Shown: positions 14,803-25,435, numbered from the stretch's first letter. The stretch: 64,000 nucleotides of DNA from a virus (IMGVR_UViG_3300037502_002145:1-64000), one strand, 5' to 3'. Notes: generated by a model not told the origin, from the sequence alone. A program made the numbers and translations.

Positions 14803-17800
14803 TTATACTGAAATTAATTCTTTTAAATTGTTTATTTCTAACTTCATTTCATCAATTAAGATTTTTTGACTACCTATAATATTGTCTTGGTTTTGTACGA
14901 TTTTATATAAGTTTTGAATTTTACTTAAGTTCAAAGTAATTAAATTTATATAGTTTAACCTATGTGTTTTATCAGAAACATATTGTCCATCATCTGTATA
15001 TTTTCTAACATCAGTAATGTCAAATAAATTATAATTATTAGGATCTAAACCATATTGACTAAATAAGTTTTCAACTTGTTGACTAACAAGACCAAAACAA
15101 ACACCTTTGGGGTAAGAATCTAATTTGTATTCAAACTGTTTTGGTTTTAATTGCATATATATTTCGTCAGAAATATCACTCAAAGAGTTTATATTTTTTT
15201 TTAGTCGTAAATCAGATGCGGTTTTTGTTTGGAAATTCGCTTGTACCCAGTTCACGCCTGCGGCATTATCAAAACCTTGTAAATTTATATTGCCATATCC
15301 GGTGTCTGACGCTATAATCGATGTTGAATCTAATGTTAAATTACTGCGAAGTGCCGACAATAAACTGTTAGAACCAACAGTGATTCCGCTTAATGTGTCG
15401 ACAGTTAAATAATCGCAAAATACAAAACTTGTTTCAAACCCATTGATCCACATTCTGCTCAATTGAACTCCACTGTTGTTTTTAATATACAACCCATTTG
15501 AATCTATCGTTACATTATTATCACCACCACCAAATTTGGCTGTTGATGCATATAAATCACCAGTGTTAGACACTGTAAAAGCATTGTTGATGTTCATTGT
15601 ACCACCTGTAATATTACCTATAAAATTACCGTTAATACAAGTCATTGTTCCGTCAGCTGTTAATTTAAAATTTGTGCTATTAACTATTAATCCATTAGAA
15701 TTTATAGTAACTAGACCATTGGCATCAACAGTAAAACGATTATTCCCAATGTTTATTGAACCACCAGACAACAACCCAGAGAATGTACCAGTAGCAGCAC
15801 TTAATGATCCACTAAACGTTCCACTGGCTGCCGATAAATGACCACTAAAAACCAATCTATTGTTTGCAGTATCAATATAAAATTTATTAACTCCATTCAC
15901 TTTAACATTAATTATTTCAGTGGGAACACTTGGATTAAACCCAGCAGAATACACAACTCCTCCAACAGTAGCACTGGCATTGAATCCGTTATCATTAATA
16001 GTATAATTTCCACTGGCATTTTCTACAAATAAATTTTCAGATATAACAACCTTACCGATTAAATAATCAGTATTGATACCCATAATTTCTTCACCAGTAG
16101 GAGTTACAAGTAATCCAAATGCAGAATTTGCAGTTCTGAATCCGTCATTAGAAAACATCATTACATTAGAATTAAGCCATAATTGTTTATCACTATATTT
16201 ATTTTGATCTTGTAGCCACCTTCTACCTCTTAACCCATATTCGTCTATTTCAATTTCTTCGTTGGCATTAGATACCATCCTATTTAAAGTTGCGTTAAAT
16301 ATACCATTTCTAAATTGTACTAAATCAGATATATTGTCAGCAGCTTTATTATACATGTATTTACCAATCGAAAAACTGCTAGATGTTCTATTTGCTTGAC
16401 CAATTACTTCTGCTAGTTGTGTAAGCTTATCGTCCATTCTAGTCTTGTCACTAAAAACTAATTTAATATCTGAAAGATTATTAAAATCAAATTCTATAGA
16501 CATTAACCTAACAGTAATCCAATAATCATCACGCAAGAATAAAGTAATTAAATTACCAACTTGACAATCATCTTGCCAGTCATCGTAAGCATTATCAATC
16601 ATAGAATATAGATTATTTAGAGTAGTCTCAATAGTAAATTGCGGTCTTGACACTTTTGATAAGAAAGCCTCTGCATTGGCTTTTAATTCTAACTTTGATT
16701 CAATAATTTCTTCTTCCGTCATTGTGTCAGTAGCAATGAACGTGTCATCAATATAATCATCGCCCTGCATAATAAAAGAGTCTAGTTCTACTAATTGTTC
16801 CTGTGTAAAATAAGAGTTAATGTCTAAATTAAAACTTATATCGTCTAATTGTGCAGTTGTGTTATTAATCTGTATTTTTTTATTTGCTATTTCGCTTTGC
16901 TTAGCGTTTTTTTGAGCTTGATATGTATCCATGTCAGTTATAGTTTGTTGATATAATGTATAAACTGAATCAGATGGAGTAGGAGTTCTACCGTTTAAGC
17001 CATCAACATATGACCCATTTAACAACTTTGCGTTATTGTAGTTAGTTTGAATTGTAACTAATTCAGACTCTAAAACTGTTAATTCCCCTTGATATTGTTT
17101 TAATGTGTTTAATATAGTAGAATACTGAGTAGCATAACTGTCATATGCCAGTTGATATGAATCCAGCGCATCCACTAAACCTTGTGTCATCCAACCCTCT
17201 TTAGTAATCGGATCAAATGGCACTTTATAAAAACTTACATCAATGATTTCAGTAGAACCATCTGGATTAATTGCCCTAATATCAAACTGTGTACCGTCGC
17301 TGTTGACAGCGCCTTTGACTCTAATTTTAGTTATTATATTATCTCCGTTTGAAGACTTAGAGAATTGTTTTAATATGTTTTTATTTGATATTGTAATATT
17401 GGTCAATTTACCAAAGTTTTCAATAGTAAAAGCGTTTATTTCTTTCGTGTATGTATCAAATTGAAAAACACATCCAAAAGATTCTGCAACATCCGTGTTT
17501 AATAATGTATAAATCCTACTAGAGTCAATTGAAAAATTTCTATATTTGCCTAACAATTCTGGATCAATATGATTAACTTTCCAGTTACAGTATTTCATTA
17601 TAATATGTAATAAGCTTTTATCTTGATTTGCAACATCATATAATGAATATACTCCTACTATATTATCAACAATTTTGTTTATTAATTCGTTTTCAATAGT
17701 AAAACAAGTTACATTTTTATACATTACACTAGAATCTTCGTCGTGAGTTTCTAATGGTTCTTGAATTTGAAACCATCCAATATATTGTAGTTCAATTAAT

Positions 17801-18009
17801 CTTTTATCTAAAATTAAGTCATAATATTCATTTCTTTCCCCATCTTCATATTCATATATATTAAATGATAATTCAGATAGGCTATTAGCATTTACAATAA
17901 ATTTTAAATCTTTGACTCCATTTAGTACACCGATATAATTTCCTTGAGGATTAGCTAAAAATAATTGGCTATCTTTTAAATTTCCATAAGTATCTTTACT
18001 AAGTATCAT
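14803..18009 (-). CDS. Tail-tip protein (Tal-like) with C-terminal S74 chaperone
   Basis: About 1,068 residues from ATG 18009, which overlaps the Dit stop (TAATATG). The N-terminal about 380 residues resemble the siphophage tail-associated (Tal/gp27-like) hub (LIELQYIGWFQIQEPLETHD, VYSLYDVANQDKSLLHIIMKYCNW). A coiled coil (about 285-385) and repetitive beta segments (about 690-860, FSGSLSAATGTFSGLL) lead to the C-terminal peptidase S74 intramolecular chaperone, with the diagnostic SDLRLKKNI (Ser nucleophile and Lys) near residue 955. The chaperone trimerises the fibre and cleaves itself off. A final coiled coil follows. No peptidase domain in the hub was recognised. Confidence 0.82.
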   Translation of the reverse strand: MILSKDTYGNLKDSQLFLANPQGNYIGVLNGVKDLKFIVNANSLSELSFNIYEYEDGERNEYYDLILDKRLIELQYIGWFQIQEPLETHDEDSSVMYKNVTCFTIENELINKIVDNIVGVYSLYDVANQDKSLLHIIMKYCNWKVNHIDPELLGKYRNFSIDSSRIYTLLNTDVAESFGCVFQFDTYTKEINAFTIENFGKLTNITISNKNILKQFSKSSNGDNIITKIRVKGAVNSDGTQFDIRAINPDGSTEIIDVSFYKVPFDPITKEGWMTQGLVDALDSYQLAYDSYATQYSTILNTLKQYQGELTVLESELVTIQTNYNNAKLLNGSYVDGLNGRTPTPSDSVYTLYQQTITDMDTYQAQKNAKQSEIANKKIQINNTTAQLDDISFNLDINSYFTQEQLVELDSFIMQGDDYIDDTFIATDTMTEEEIIESKLELKANAEAFLSKVSRPQFTIETTLNNLYSMIDNAYDDWQDDCQVGNLITLFLRDDYWITVRLMSIEFDFNNLSDIKLVFSDKTRMDDKLTQLAEVIGQANRTSSSFSIGKYMYNKAADNISDLVQFRNGIFNATLNRMVSNANEEIEIDEYGLRGRRWLQDQNKYSDKQLWLNSNVMMFSNDGFRTANSAFGLLVTPTGEEIMGINTDYLIGKVVISENLFVENASGNYTINDNGFNASATVGGVVYSAGFNPSVPTEIINVKVNGVNKFYIDTANNRLVFSGHLSAASGTFSGSLSAATGTFSGLLSGGSINIGNNRFTVDANGLVTINSNGLIVNSTNFKLTADGTMTCINGNFIGNITGGTMNINNAFTVSNTGDLYASTAKFGGGDNNVTIDSNGLYIKNNSGVQLSRMWINGFETSFVFCDYLTVDTLSGITVGSNSLLSALRSNLTLDSTSIIASDTGYGNINLQGFDNAAGVNWVQANFQTKTASDLRLKKNINSLSDISDEIYMQLKPKQFEYKLDSYPKGVCFGLVSQQVENLFSQYGLDPNNYNLFDITDVRKYTDDGQYVSDKTHRLNYINLITLNLSKIQNLYKIVQNQDNIIGSQKILIDEMKLEINNLKELISV

Positions 18010-18010
18010 A

Positions 18011-18790
18011 TTAACCACCTACCCTTATTGGCAAACGATAACTTATTTTTATACTAAAATTTCCGGTAAGTGTTATGTTGTTTATTCCATTTTTTAAGTA
18101 AATAAACTTTTTATTCCAATCATCTAACAAAACACGACCGCTACTGGATTTAATTATATTCTTTAAATTATCGATTATTATAGATTCACTTGTAACACAA
18201 TTATTTAACGTCAGAGTATTATTTGTAGTATTGTTTGTAATACTTAAATTACCATTAATCAACGGTGTAATTTCAAACAATGGTTTTAATTCATATTCAT
18301 CATAATCGTTTGAATTATTTAAATTAAAAGTTAAAGTTCCACTTGATGTAGTATAAGTCTTTTGTTTAAGGCTACTCCACGCATGACCAGAATCACATAT
18401 TACGTCAAAAGTCATACCGCCACTATATTTGCCTATACTTATTTTTCTTGGGTTTATAAAAATACAATTATAAAATATGTCATACATGTCATCTTGATCT
18501 ATTTGTAACCAAAATCTCTTTTTTTTACAAAGCCATTTTTTTAAATCCCTTTCCTTATATGAATCTATAAAAGACCCATCTTTGTTACATATGGTTAATT
18601 TATACTGCAATGGAGCAGTTTTTTCTAATCCATGAAAATTCCACGTATCTATAAATGGAGTAGTAGATGTTATAATCTGAGATTCTTCATCATTGCTTTC
18701 TGTATTAACTGTACCAATATCGCATAATATAACTCCAAATTCTTCAGATGTTCTATTTGCGTATATAAAATTACTATCATATATAGTCAT
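18011..18790 (-). CDS. Distal tail protein (Dit)
   Basis: 259 residues; N-terminus FIYANRTSEEFGVILCDIG and the central FDVICDSGHAWS motif are typical of the distal tail protein that forms a hexameric ring at the tail tip and carries the baseplate. Its place between tape measure and Tal is the canonical siphophage order. GGGAGG ribosome site; a terminator-like hairpin separates it from the tape measure gene. Confidence 0.85.
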   Translation of the reverse strand: MTIYDSNFIYANRTSEEFGVILCDIGTVNTESNDEESQIITSTTPFIDTWNFHGLEKTAPLQYKLTICNKDGSFIDSYKERDLKKWLCKKKRFWLQIDQDDMYDIFYNCIFINPRKISIGKYSGGMTFDVICDSGHAWSSLKQKTYTTSSGTLTFNLNNSNDYDEYELKPLFEITPLINGNLSITNNTTNNTLTLNNCVTSESIIIDNLKNIIKSSSGRVLLDDWNKKFIYLKNGINNITLTGNFSIKISYRLPIRVGG

Positions 18791-18818
18791 TCTTTTTTTC
18801 TCCTCCCTTCTTTAATAG

Positions 18819-18850
18819 AAAAGCTCCTACTCCGATGAAAGAGTAGAAGC
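18819..18850 (-). terminator. Hairpin terminator between tape measure and Dit
   Basis: On the minus strand GCTTCTACTC pairs with GAGTAGGAGC (one G-U) followed by TTTT. Probably partial, giving graded expression of downstream genes. Confidence 0.6.
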
Positions 18851-18856
18851 CTGTAT

Positions 18857-21800
18857 TTATTTTACTTGTCTATAAGCATTATTAATTTTATTTATTACAT
18901 CATCACTCGCAGATCTAATTTGATTAGCTGCATTAACACCAGTCACTGTACCTGTAATGTTAATCATATTATCAAAATTAAATACAGGGGTATTATTACT
19001 AGTAGCTAATTTAGTAAAGTCTGGATAATTAGGTTTAAATTGTTGAACAATGTTTTTCATTAGTGGTATAAACTGTTGAAATGTTTTACTGTCAGTCTGA
19101 TTTAATATTATTTCACGATTTTTAACAAATACGGCTTTATCTTCACCTGATAATCTAATACCATCTTCGAGAATCATACCGCCAGTAGTAAAACTAGCCT
19201 TTTTTAAAGCTTCTAAAATACGGTTTATATTAACCCTACCATCAGTAGTATCTTGAACATCTTCAACTCCATCAATATCAGTTAATCCTAAGGCTTGTGC
19301 AATCTCAACCATTTGTTTCTTGGTGATAGTATTGTAACCTTTACTACCAAGATATTGATTTAATTGGCTTAAACCACTTGTATCAGCATTATTAGAACCA
19401 GATTGACCTAGAATAGATGACACTTTAGATATTCCACTAACAGAAGAGCCAGTAGAAGAGTAAACGTTTGCAAGATCACTTGACATAGATAATCCGTACT
19501 GTGATAATGTAGCATTGATTGAATCAAAAGCCTTGGAAAATTCAGTAGCAGTAAGATTAGCGGCTTCAATGATAAAATTCTTTTCTGTCTCATATAGCAA
19601 GTTAATCTTAGACATTTTATCATCGTGAACCTGTTGAACTTTAGTCTTTTCACCGTCATAATATGACTCCATATCTGATATTTGTTTATTCATCATCTCT
19701 TCGTATGCATTATAAGACTCATCTAAAGCATCTTCCGCCAAATCTACTTCTCTGTCTTTTTGAAGTTTAGCTAACGCTTTCTTTTCGTCGTCAAGTTGTT
19801 TTTCTAACTCTGTTTTTTCTTTAATAGCAGAACGGTCGCCATCTCTAACAGCACGATTAAGCAGTTCTAGTCTGGACTCCATTGCAGAAATAGAAGAATT
19901 GTATTCAGCTACTTCTTCGTTGTAATTGTCTGTCTCCTGCTCATCTCTTAAAGCTTTTTTACGTGCGTCAACTATGTCCTTATATTTTTTTATTTGGTCG
20001 TTAAGTGCATCGATAGTAGCTTTTCTAGCAGTCTCAATAGCGTCAAGTTCTGTCTTGAGAGTATCTTCAATCATATCTTTTTGGTCATCGTATCGTTTCT
20101 TCATGTTAGATATGATGGAATCTTGATATGATTTCATAGCACTAGAAGAATCATATAGTTGGGATGTTAAATCCTCTAATCGTTCTGTATAATCTTTTGG
20201 CTCAATTTTACCTTTAGCAAATTTTTTATTTAACTTAGCTATCTCGTCGTTTAACTGTTTAGTTTTCTCAGACGCTTGTTCATATCCGGTTTGCAATAAG
20301 ATTATTTGTTCAACACTGCCGTCATCAAAATACTTAGTAAGTTTGTCTGTTTCTGATAACGTCTTATTAATATTGTTTATAGCCTTATCGAATTCTTCAA
20401 AACTAGCATTTAGTTTAATGTCGGCTAATTTTTCAGTGTTTTCGGCTATTTTAATAGTAGTATCATTAGCACTGTCTAAGGCGTCTTGCCATTGTTTATA
20501 AATGGATAATGCACTAGTTATCTGATTATATAACTGTTCTTGTGCGCCTTTTGATAAACCTTCAAAGTCTTGAATGGAAAATGAACCACCGTTTTTTATC
20601 CTGTCAACATATTTTTTATCTAAGCCTTTGATAGCGTCATCAAACTCAGTTTTATATGTCTTTGCTTGTTCCTTATAACCTTTTTCTAAACTCTTTTGTA
20701 GCGATATTAAAGTTTTTAAATCTTCAATTTGCTTACTATATGGATTTGAATCATCGAGTGTTGACGAAAAGTCCGATACTGCTTTATTGAGTTTATCTAC
20801 TGATTCTTTTGACCAGTCTATTTGGTTAGAAAAGGTGGATTCTTTTGTTTCTTTAGAAGATTTACTAGCATTTGTTTTTTGAGTTCCTCTAACAGAACCA
20901 ATTGAACCACCAGATGTTCCACCACCAGTAATATCAGACAGTCTGCCTTTTAATGATTCTAAGTTGGTAAGCGCAGATTGATACGATTGTATTTCAGCCC
21001 ATAACTCTGGGTTCATAGTAGAAAGAGATTGCTTACCAATACCAAGTTCTTGTTGCTTACGCATTTCATCGCCAGCTCTAAAGTTAGCTAAATCCTGTAA
21101 TGTTTTAATTTCTATACCATAAGCTTCAAGTCTTTTAGCTGTTTCAGATGCAACAAAATCAGTCATCAAAGCTTCTGCATTTTGGAATTGAGTACTTAAA
21201 TCTGTAACAGATCCATATAATAAATCAACGGCTTCTTTTTCAATTGCCCAACCATCAGCAGTACGATATATAGCAGATTCTAATTCAGGATATTTCTTTC
21301 TTAATTCTTCAATTTCATCGTAGCTGTATGAATAAGAATCATTAAGATTATCTTGCATTTCTTCGATGTCTGCTAATTTAGATGGAAGTTCATTAATAGT
21401 TTCTTCTAAATCGCTTAAAGCAGTGTTAACTTCAATAATACCATTTGTTTTTACATCGTTTGACTCTACAGATATAGCATTGATATGAGATGCAACTTCT
21501 TCAGCAGAAAAGCCAGTTTCTTCTAATAATTTTTTATATTCAGCAGTAGAAGATAATACCTCAGGAGTTAATTCCCCAGCTCTAGCAAGTTTTTCTAGCT
21601 CTTTTTTTGCATTACTAAATTGTTCAGAATTGTAAATCTCATCAAACTCCTTGATTTGGTACGACTCTGGGTTTAAAGTCTTATCTATTAGAGTTGCAAA
21701 ATCTCTCCAACTTTGACTAGTCTCATCATCAATTTTATATCTATCGGCGTAGTCCACATATTTTACACCTATATCAACTAACTCTTTACGAATTTCTTCA

Positions 21801-24229
21801 TAATATGATTTTTCTTCTTCTGAAAGTTCAACACCTTGTTTGCGTTTTTCGTTGTATTGCTCAATCAGGTCAATCATGTTCTTAGCATAATCTTCTTCAC
21901 TAGTTGTTATAAATTCTTTTACGGTAACGGCTTCACCACGAGACGCAACTTGTGTTGTACCTCCAGTCCAATATGTACGTTCTGTATTATTGTTAGTAAA
22001 GTCTTTACTGAACTCTGTAGCTACTGAATCAGCAATTTCACGTTGTTTAATTAATGCTTGTTCTTCAAGGAGTCTTTTTTGAGTTTCTAATAGGTCGTTA
22101 GTTTCTTTTAATTTTTCAAGCTCACCTTGTTCAACCAGTGTTAAATTGTCTTTATCGTTTAATTCATCAATTTTATCACCAACAGTAGATAATTCAGTTT
22201 CAATGCTTGACAATTCAGTTTGTAACTCGCTATACTCAGACTCTAAATTTTTTGTTATTTCTTTTTGCTCTGTAAGTGATACGTTTAATGCATCATAAGC
22301 CATTACTGTTCCAGCAATAATTGCTCCAATTCCTAATAACGGGGCAATGGATGAAATCAAACCTTTAGCTGCTGTAGCCCCCAATGATAAAGCACCATTA
22401 AGACCAGTTTGAGCCACTATTTGAGACATAGTTGATGCCGTTACGCCAGTATTCGCTAATAATAAATTACCCATACTCTTAACGATAACAGGTAGTAATA
22501 ATTTGTTAGCTGTAAAAGCACCTGCTAAAGTACCTAATACCGGAATTAAACCGCCTATAGATGTTGTTATATTTACTATTATGTTTGATACATCTAAAAA
22601 CCCTTTTACCCACTCACTATTTATCGTAGTAGATGCTAACTCTTGAAATGAAGCTTTCAATCTATCGGCAGAGTATTCAATACCCTCCATATATTTTTGC
22701 TGTTCAGCCATAGCACTACCAACTGAATTGATAGAATCCTCAAGTGCTTTCTGTGCTTGACCAGACTGAAAAGATTGAATAAGCGCAGCTATACTATTAC
22801 CTCTTTGCTTACCCGCTATGGTTTCAAGTAAAGCAGCTTGATCGGTTTGAGCCAACTGATCCCATACACCAGCAATATCTTTTATTATTTCATAAGTAGA
22901 CTTAAACTTGGTCGGATCTAACTCATCCATAATATTAACCACGCCATCAGTTAAGTTATATATTTGAGTTTGTATTTTACTTACAGATTCAATATTTTCA
23001 TATTCTTCGCCAATAGCTTGTAATTCACCCTTCATACCACGAAGACGCATAGATAATACTTTCAATGCATTACCCATTTCACTAGCATTTTGAGTAATCT
23101 CGGTTCCACCAGTAATCAATGCGAGTGATTCATTTATATCATTACCAGCTAAAGCCAAAGCTGAGGCAGCATTAGATAAACCTTCCCCTAAGGACGCTGC
23201 ATCGGTTGCATATTTATTTCCTAAATTATTAAGTGAGTCAGCAATTTTTATTGCATCTGTTGATTCTATGTTGTATGCTTTCATTGCAGTAACCAAATCA
23301 CCAACAGCTTTACTTGTGTCAGTAATTTCAGCAACATTGGCATAAACAGTACTTACTTCAGCTAATTGACTAGCTTGTTCTATTTCATATCCAAGTTTTG
23401 CCCATGTAGCTGTCATTTCTACTATATCACTTATATTTGAACCAAGAGCTTTAGCATTGTTTGTAGCCGTTTGAAGGAATCTTTTATAAACTTCATCGGT
23501 TTCATCTGTAACCTTACGAAGAGAAATAAAAGCCTTATCCAAATCTTTTACAGCATCAATCATACTACGCACGGCGTTAACTCCACCCATTATCAGAGTT
23601 CCTGCTCCTAAGAATGTAATAAAATTTTTCAAATCAGCAGTAAAGTTACCAAGTGCACTTTTCCCAGTTTGACCAAGAGCCGTCGCTTCAGATTTTAAAT
23701 TAGAGAATTCTTTTCTTGCATTACGTAAACCAGTTACGTCTACATTCTTTAACCTACCTTGAATATCGATTAGTTGATTCTTGAAGTCAGACGACAATTT
23801 AGTATTTTCTTTTAAGTATGTCGTTATCTGATTATTTAATGTGGTTTTTCCAAAATTCAATCCTATTGCAGCTTGATTTTCTTTCTCTAAATCCCTATAA
23901 TACTGTGCCATTTTCTTTAACTCAGTATTAGTAGCAGTAATAGAAGCTACGGATTCTTTTCTCCTGTTAGACCACATTTTTGATTCTTGTTGTTCTAATT
24001 GTTTAGATTGTTTTTTATAGTTATCTTGTTCCTTTAAAGCACTTTTCCAGAGGTTAACATAATCCTTTTTTACATTGTTAATAGATTGTTTTGCAGTTTT
24101 GTCGTCTATATCAACGTCAAACTTTAACTTAACATCATTCTTAACTTTTTCAATATCTGATTTTAATTTCTTATTGGCGTTAGAGAGGTTATAAGCCGCC
24201 TCAAGTATCAATTTATATTGATCATTCAT
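18857..24229 (-). CDS. Tail tape measure protein (TP901 core type)
   Basis: 1,790 residues. The segment about 215-500 carries the TP901-type tape measure core (LDKAFISLRKVTDETDEVY, ANVAEITDTSKAVGDLVTAMKAY, LSMRLRGMKGELQAIGEEYE). Membrane-like helices follow at about 560-660 (GGLIPVLGTLAGAF, LLGIGAIIAGTVMAY). The remainder is mostly coiled coil (about 660-730, 1,250-1,520), as expected of a length ruler; the C-terminus has TTGGMILEDGIRLSGEDKAVFVKNRE-like glycine-rich turns seen in other tape measures. At about 0.15 nm per residue the length predicts a long tail near 270 nm. Preceded by three tandem terminators. Confidence 0.93.
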   Translation of the reverse strand: MNDQYKLILEAAYNLSNANKKLKSDIEKVKNDVKLKFDVDIDDKTAKQSINNVKKDYVNLWKSALKEQDNYKKQSKQLEQQESKMWSNRRKESVASITATNTELKKMAQYYRDLEKENQAAIGLNFGKTTLNNQITTYLKENTKLSSDFKNQLIDIQGRLKNVDVTGLRNARKEFSNLKSEATALGQTGKSALGNFTADLKNFITFLGAGTLIMGGVNAVRSMIDAVKDLDKAFISLRKVTDETDEVYKRFLQTATNNAKALGSNISDIVEMTATWAKLGYEIEQASQLAEVSTVYANVAEITDTSKAVGDLVTAMKAYNIESTDAIKIADSLNNLGNKYATDAASLGEGLSNAASALALAGNDINESLALITGGTEITQNASEMGNALKVLSMRLRGMKGELQAIGEEYENIESVSKIQTQIYNLTDGVVNIMDELDPTKFKSTYEIIKDIAGVWDQLAQTDQAALLETIAGKQRGNSIAALIQSFQSGQAQKALEDSINSVGSAMAEQQKYMEGIEYSADRLKASFQELASTTINSEWVKGFLDVSNIIVNITTSIGGLIPVLGTLAGAFTANKLLLPVIVKSMGNLLLANTGVTASTMSQIVAQTGLNGALSLGATAAKGLISSIAPLLGIGAIIAGTVMAYDALNVSLTEQKEITKNLESEYSELQTELSSIETELSTVGDKIDELNDKDNLTLVEQGELEKLKETNDLLETQKRLLEEQALIKQREIADSVATEFSKDFTNNNTERTYWTGGTTQVASRGEAVTVKEFITTSEEDYAKNMIDLIEQYNEKRKQGVELSEEEKSYYEEIRKELVDIGVKYVDYADRYKIDDETSQSWRDFATLIDKTLNPESYQIKEFDEIYNSEQFSNAKKELEKLARAGELTPEVLSSTAEYKKLLEETGFSAEEVASHINAISVESNDVKTNGIIEVNTALSDLEETINELPSKLADIEEMQDNLNDSYSYSYDEIEELRKKYPELESAIYRTADGWAIEKEAVDLLYGSVTDLSTQFQNAEALMTDFVASETAKRLEAYGIEIKTLQDLANFRAGDEMRKQQELGIGKQSLSTMNPELWAEIQSYQSALTNLESLKGRLSDITGGGTSGGSIGSVRGTQKTNASKSSKETKESTFSNQIDWSKESVDKLNKAVSDFSSTLDDSNPYSKQIEDLKTLISLQKSLEKGYKEQAKTYKTEFDDAIKGLDKKYVDRIKNGGSFSIQDFEGLSKGAQEQLYNQITSALSIYKQWQDALDSANDTTIKIAENTEKLADIKLNASFEEFDKAINNINKTLSETDKLTKYFDDGSVEQIILLQTGYEQASEKTKQLNDEIAKLNKKFAKGKIEPKDYTERLEDLTSQLYDSSSAMKSYQDSIISNMKKRYDDQKDMIEDTLKTELDAIETARKATIDALNDQIKKYKDIVDARKKALRDEQETDNYNEEVAEYNSSISAMESRLELLNRAVRDGDRSAIKEKTELEKQLDDEKKALAKLQKDREVDLAEDALDESYNAYEEMMNKQISDMESYYDGEKTKVQQVHDDKMSKINLLYETEKNFIIEAANLTATEFSKAFDSINATLSQYGLSMSSDLANVYSSTGSSVSGISKVSSILGQSGSNNADTSGLSQLNQYLGSKGYNTITKKQMVEIAQALGLTDIDGVEDVQDTTDGRVNINRILEALKKASFTTGGMILEDGIRLSGEDKAVFVKNREIILNQTDSKTFQQFIPLMKNIVQQFKPNYPDFTKLATSNNTPVFNFDNMINITGTVTGVNAANQIRSASDDVINKINNAYRQVK

Positions 24230-24265
24230 CTATTATTTACACTCCTTTCAGTAAATTTGGGCATT

Positions 24266-24291
24266 AAAAAACGCCCACTAAAAGCGAGCGT
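24266..24291 (-). terminator. Tandem terminator 3
   Basis: Minus strand ACGCTCGCT pairs with AGTGGGCGT (two G-U), followed by TTTTT. Last of three terminators in series before the tape measure gene. Confidence 0.65.
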
Positions 24292-24304
24292 GTATTTTCT
24301 ACAA

Positions 24305-24330
24305 TAAAAAAGAGCCAATAAAACGACTCA
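24305..24330 (-). terminator. Tandem terminator 2
   Basis: GAGTC pairs with GGCTC (one G-U) followed by TTTTTT on the minus strand. Confidence 0.55.
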
Positions 24331-24351
24331 TTTATTTATACTTATACAAAG

Positions 24352-24376
24352 CAAAAGACACCCATAGAAGAGTGCC
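24352..24376 (-). terminator. GGCACTC-type terminator, copy 3 (tandem terminator 1)
   Basis: GGCACTC pairs with GGGTGTC, then TTTT on the minus strand. It closes the small gene at 24387 and insulates the lysogeny cassette from the tape measure gene. Confidence 0.7.
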
Positions 24377-24386
24377 TCGCTTGTTT

Positions 24387-24734
24387 TTAAACTAACATTT
24401 CTTTGATTCTTACAGTACCATCATTAAAATTTATCTCCCCGACGGTTAGCCCATCTATTATAAATTTATGAATAGAAACGATACTACTTTTTAAAAACAT
24501 CATTAAATTGTATCTGTTACTCGAAATTACTTCATCTTTATCACAGCAACAGACTTCGTCGTTCTCAATTTCAATGTGTAAATCGTGCAGTATGTAAGAA
24601 CGTTTACCATTTTTCTTGAATTCTTCAGTTACTTTAAAGCAATTAACCCCTTGTTCCCAAATTAGCATATCAACTTCCTCTGCTAACTCTTCGATTGTTA
24701 ACTCCTTCTCATTTTGTACCTCATTAATACTCAT
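24387..24734 (-). CDS. Unknown small protein driven by its own strong promoter
   Basis: 115 residues from ATG 24734 (AGGAGG upstream). N-terminus is acidic and helical (EKELTIEELAEEVDMLIWEQG), followed by FKVTEEFKKNGKRSY, which parallels the 11004-11315 product. CCC cluster near residue 65 is unusual. A perfect sigma-A promoter (24793-24821) points at it, so it is probably expressed in the lysogen along with the HTH gene opposite. Function unknown. Confidence 0.6.
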   Translation of the reverse strand: MSINEVQNEKELTIEELAEEVDMLIWEQGVNCFKVTEEFKKNGKRSYILHDLHIEIENDEVCCCDKDEVISSNRYNLMMFLKSSIVSIHKFIIDGLTVGEINFNDGTVRIKEMLV

Positions 24735-24792
24735 CCTCTTTTGCCCTCCTAGATGTAAAAATATTACAGATTGTGGAAATAGTAACAATGTA

Positions 24793-24821
24793 ATTATAAA
24801 ACCATTTCCTAATACTGTCAA
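24793..24821 (-). promoter_or_regulatory. Perfect sigma-A promoter, leftward
   Basis: On the minus strand TTGACA (24816-24821), 17-base spacer, TATAAT (24793-24798). Drives the 24387 gene. Confidence 0.8.
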
Positions 24822-24921
24822 TATAGTTTTTAAACAAATTTATTATATGCGATATAATTGTGTACACAATAAACTTTGAATATCCAACTAATTACCTACT
24901 TATTGTATAGATTCATAATTA

Positions 24922-24950
24922 TTGACAATACTGGTAAATAATGTTAAGAT
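24922..24950 (+). promoter_or_regulatory. Sigma-A promoter, rightward
   Basis: TTGACA (24922-24927), 17-base spacer, TAAGAT (24945-24950), pointing at the HTH gene starting at 24975. Divergent with the leftward promoter about 100 bases away. Confidence 0.75.
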
Positions 24951-24974
24951 TTTGAATGTGAGGAGGATATAAAT

Positions 24975-25184
24975 ATGTACGTAAACTTGCTCAATGTAAT
25001 CCACAAAAAAGGAATCAGTATGAGTAGTTTATCAAAGGAGGTAGGCTGTACTTGCGCTAATTTAAACAGATTAGCAAATAATAAAACCAAAAGTGTACAT
25101 TTCGATTTACTTCAACGACTATGTGATGTATTAGAATGTGAGATACAAGATATATTGATATTGGAAAATAGTGAGAGAGAGTAA
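24975..25184 (+). CDS. XRE-family regulator (Cro/YozG-like)
   Basis: 69-residue HTH protein, AGGAGG 7 bases before ATG. The helix-turn-helix (about 15-40, SMSSLSKEVGCTCANLNRLANNK) and DLLQRLCDVLECEIQDIL tail are typical of small Cro/C1-type regulators. It is transcribed toward and converges with the second HTH gene, the reverse of the classic divergent cI/cro pair. Likely a lysogeny switch component. Confidence 0.8.
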   Translation: MYVNLLNVIHKKGISMSSLSKEVGCTCANLNRLANNKTKSVHFDLLQRLCDVLECEIQDILILENSERE

Positions 25185-25210
25185 CGAGGTCGGCATTACT
25201 CTCAACTTCA

Positions 25211-25435
25211 CTATATCCTAACTTTGCGCCAATCGAGGTGGAATACTTCCCATGCGTCCATTTTCAAAGCACGACACAAATAAAGAATTGTGGTCTGCTT
25301 AGGGATAGTATTTCCATTTTCGATATTGTCAATAGTTACGTGTGACACCCCTGACAGTTTGGCTAGTTGTCTTTGGGTTAATCCCCTTGATTCTCGTATA
25401 CTCCTCAGGTTGTTCAATACTTTTAAAACGATCAC
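25211..25435 (-). CDS. XRE-family repressor-like regulator
   Basis: About 74 residues with HTH at 14-40 (RGLTQRQLAKLSGVSHVTIDNIENG) and the standard IPKQTTILYLCRALKMDAWEVF tail. The start is awkward: GTG 25435 lies inside the AAAGGAG ribosome site, so initiation may be at a nearby non-ATG codon. A -10-like TATACT lies upstream near 25454. The gene shares an intergenic region full of inverted repeats with the integrase end, probably its operators. Confidence 0.75.
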   Translation of the reverse strand: MIVLKVLNNLRSIRESRGLTQRQLAKLSGVSHVTIDNIENGNTIPKQTTILYLCRALKMDAWEVFHLDWRKVRI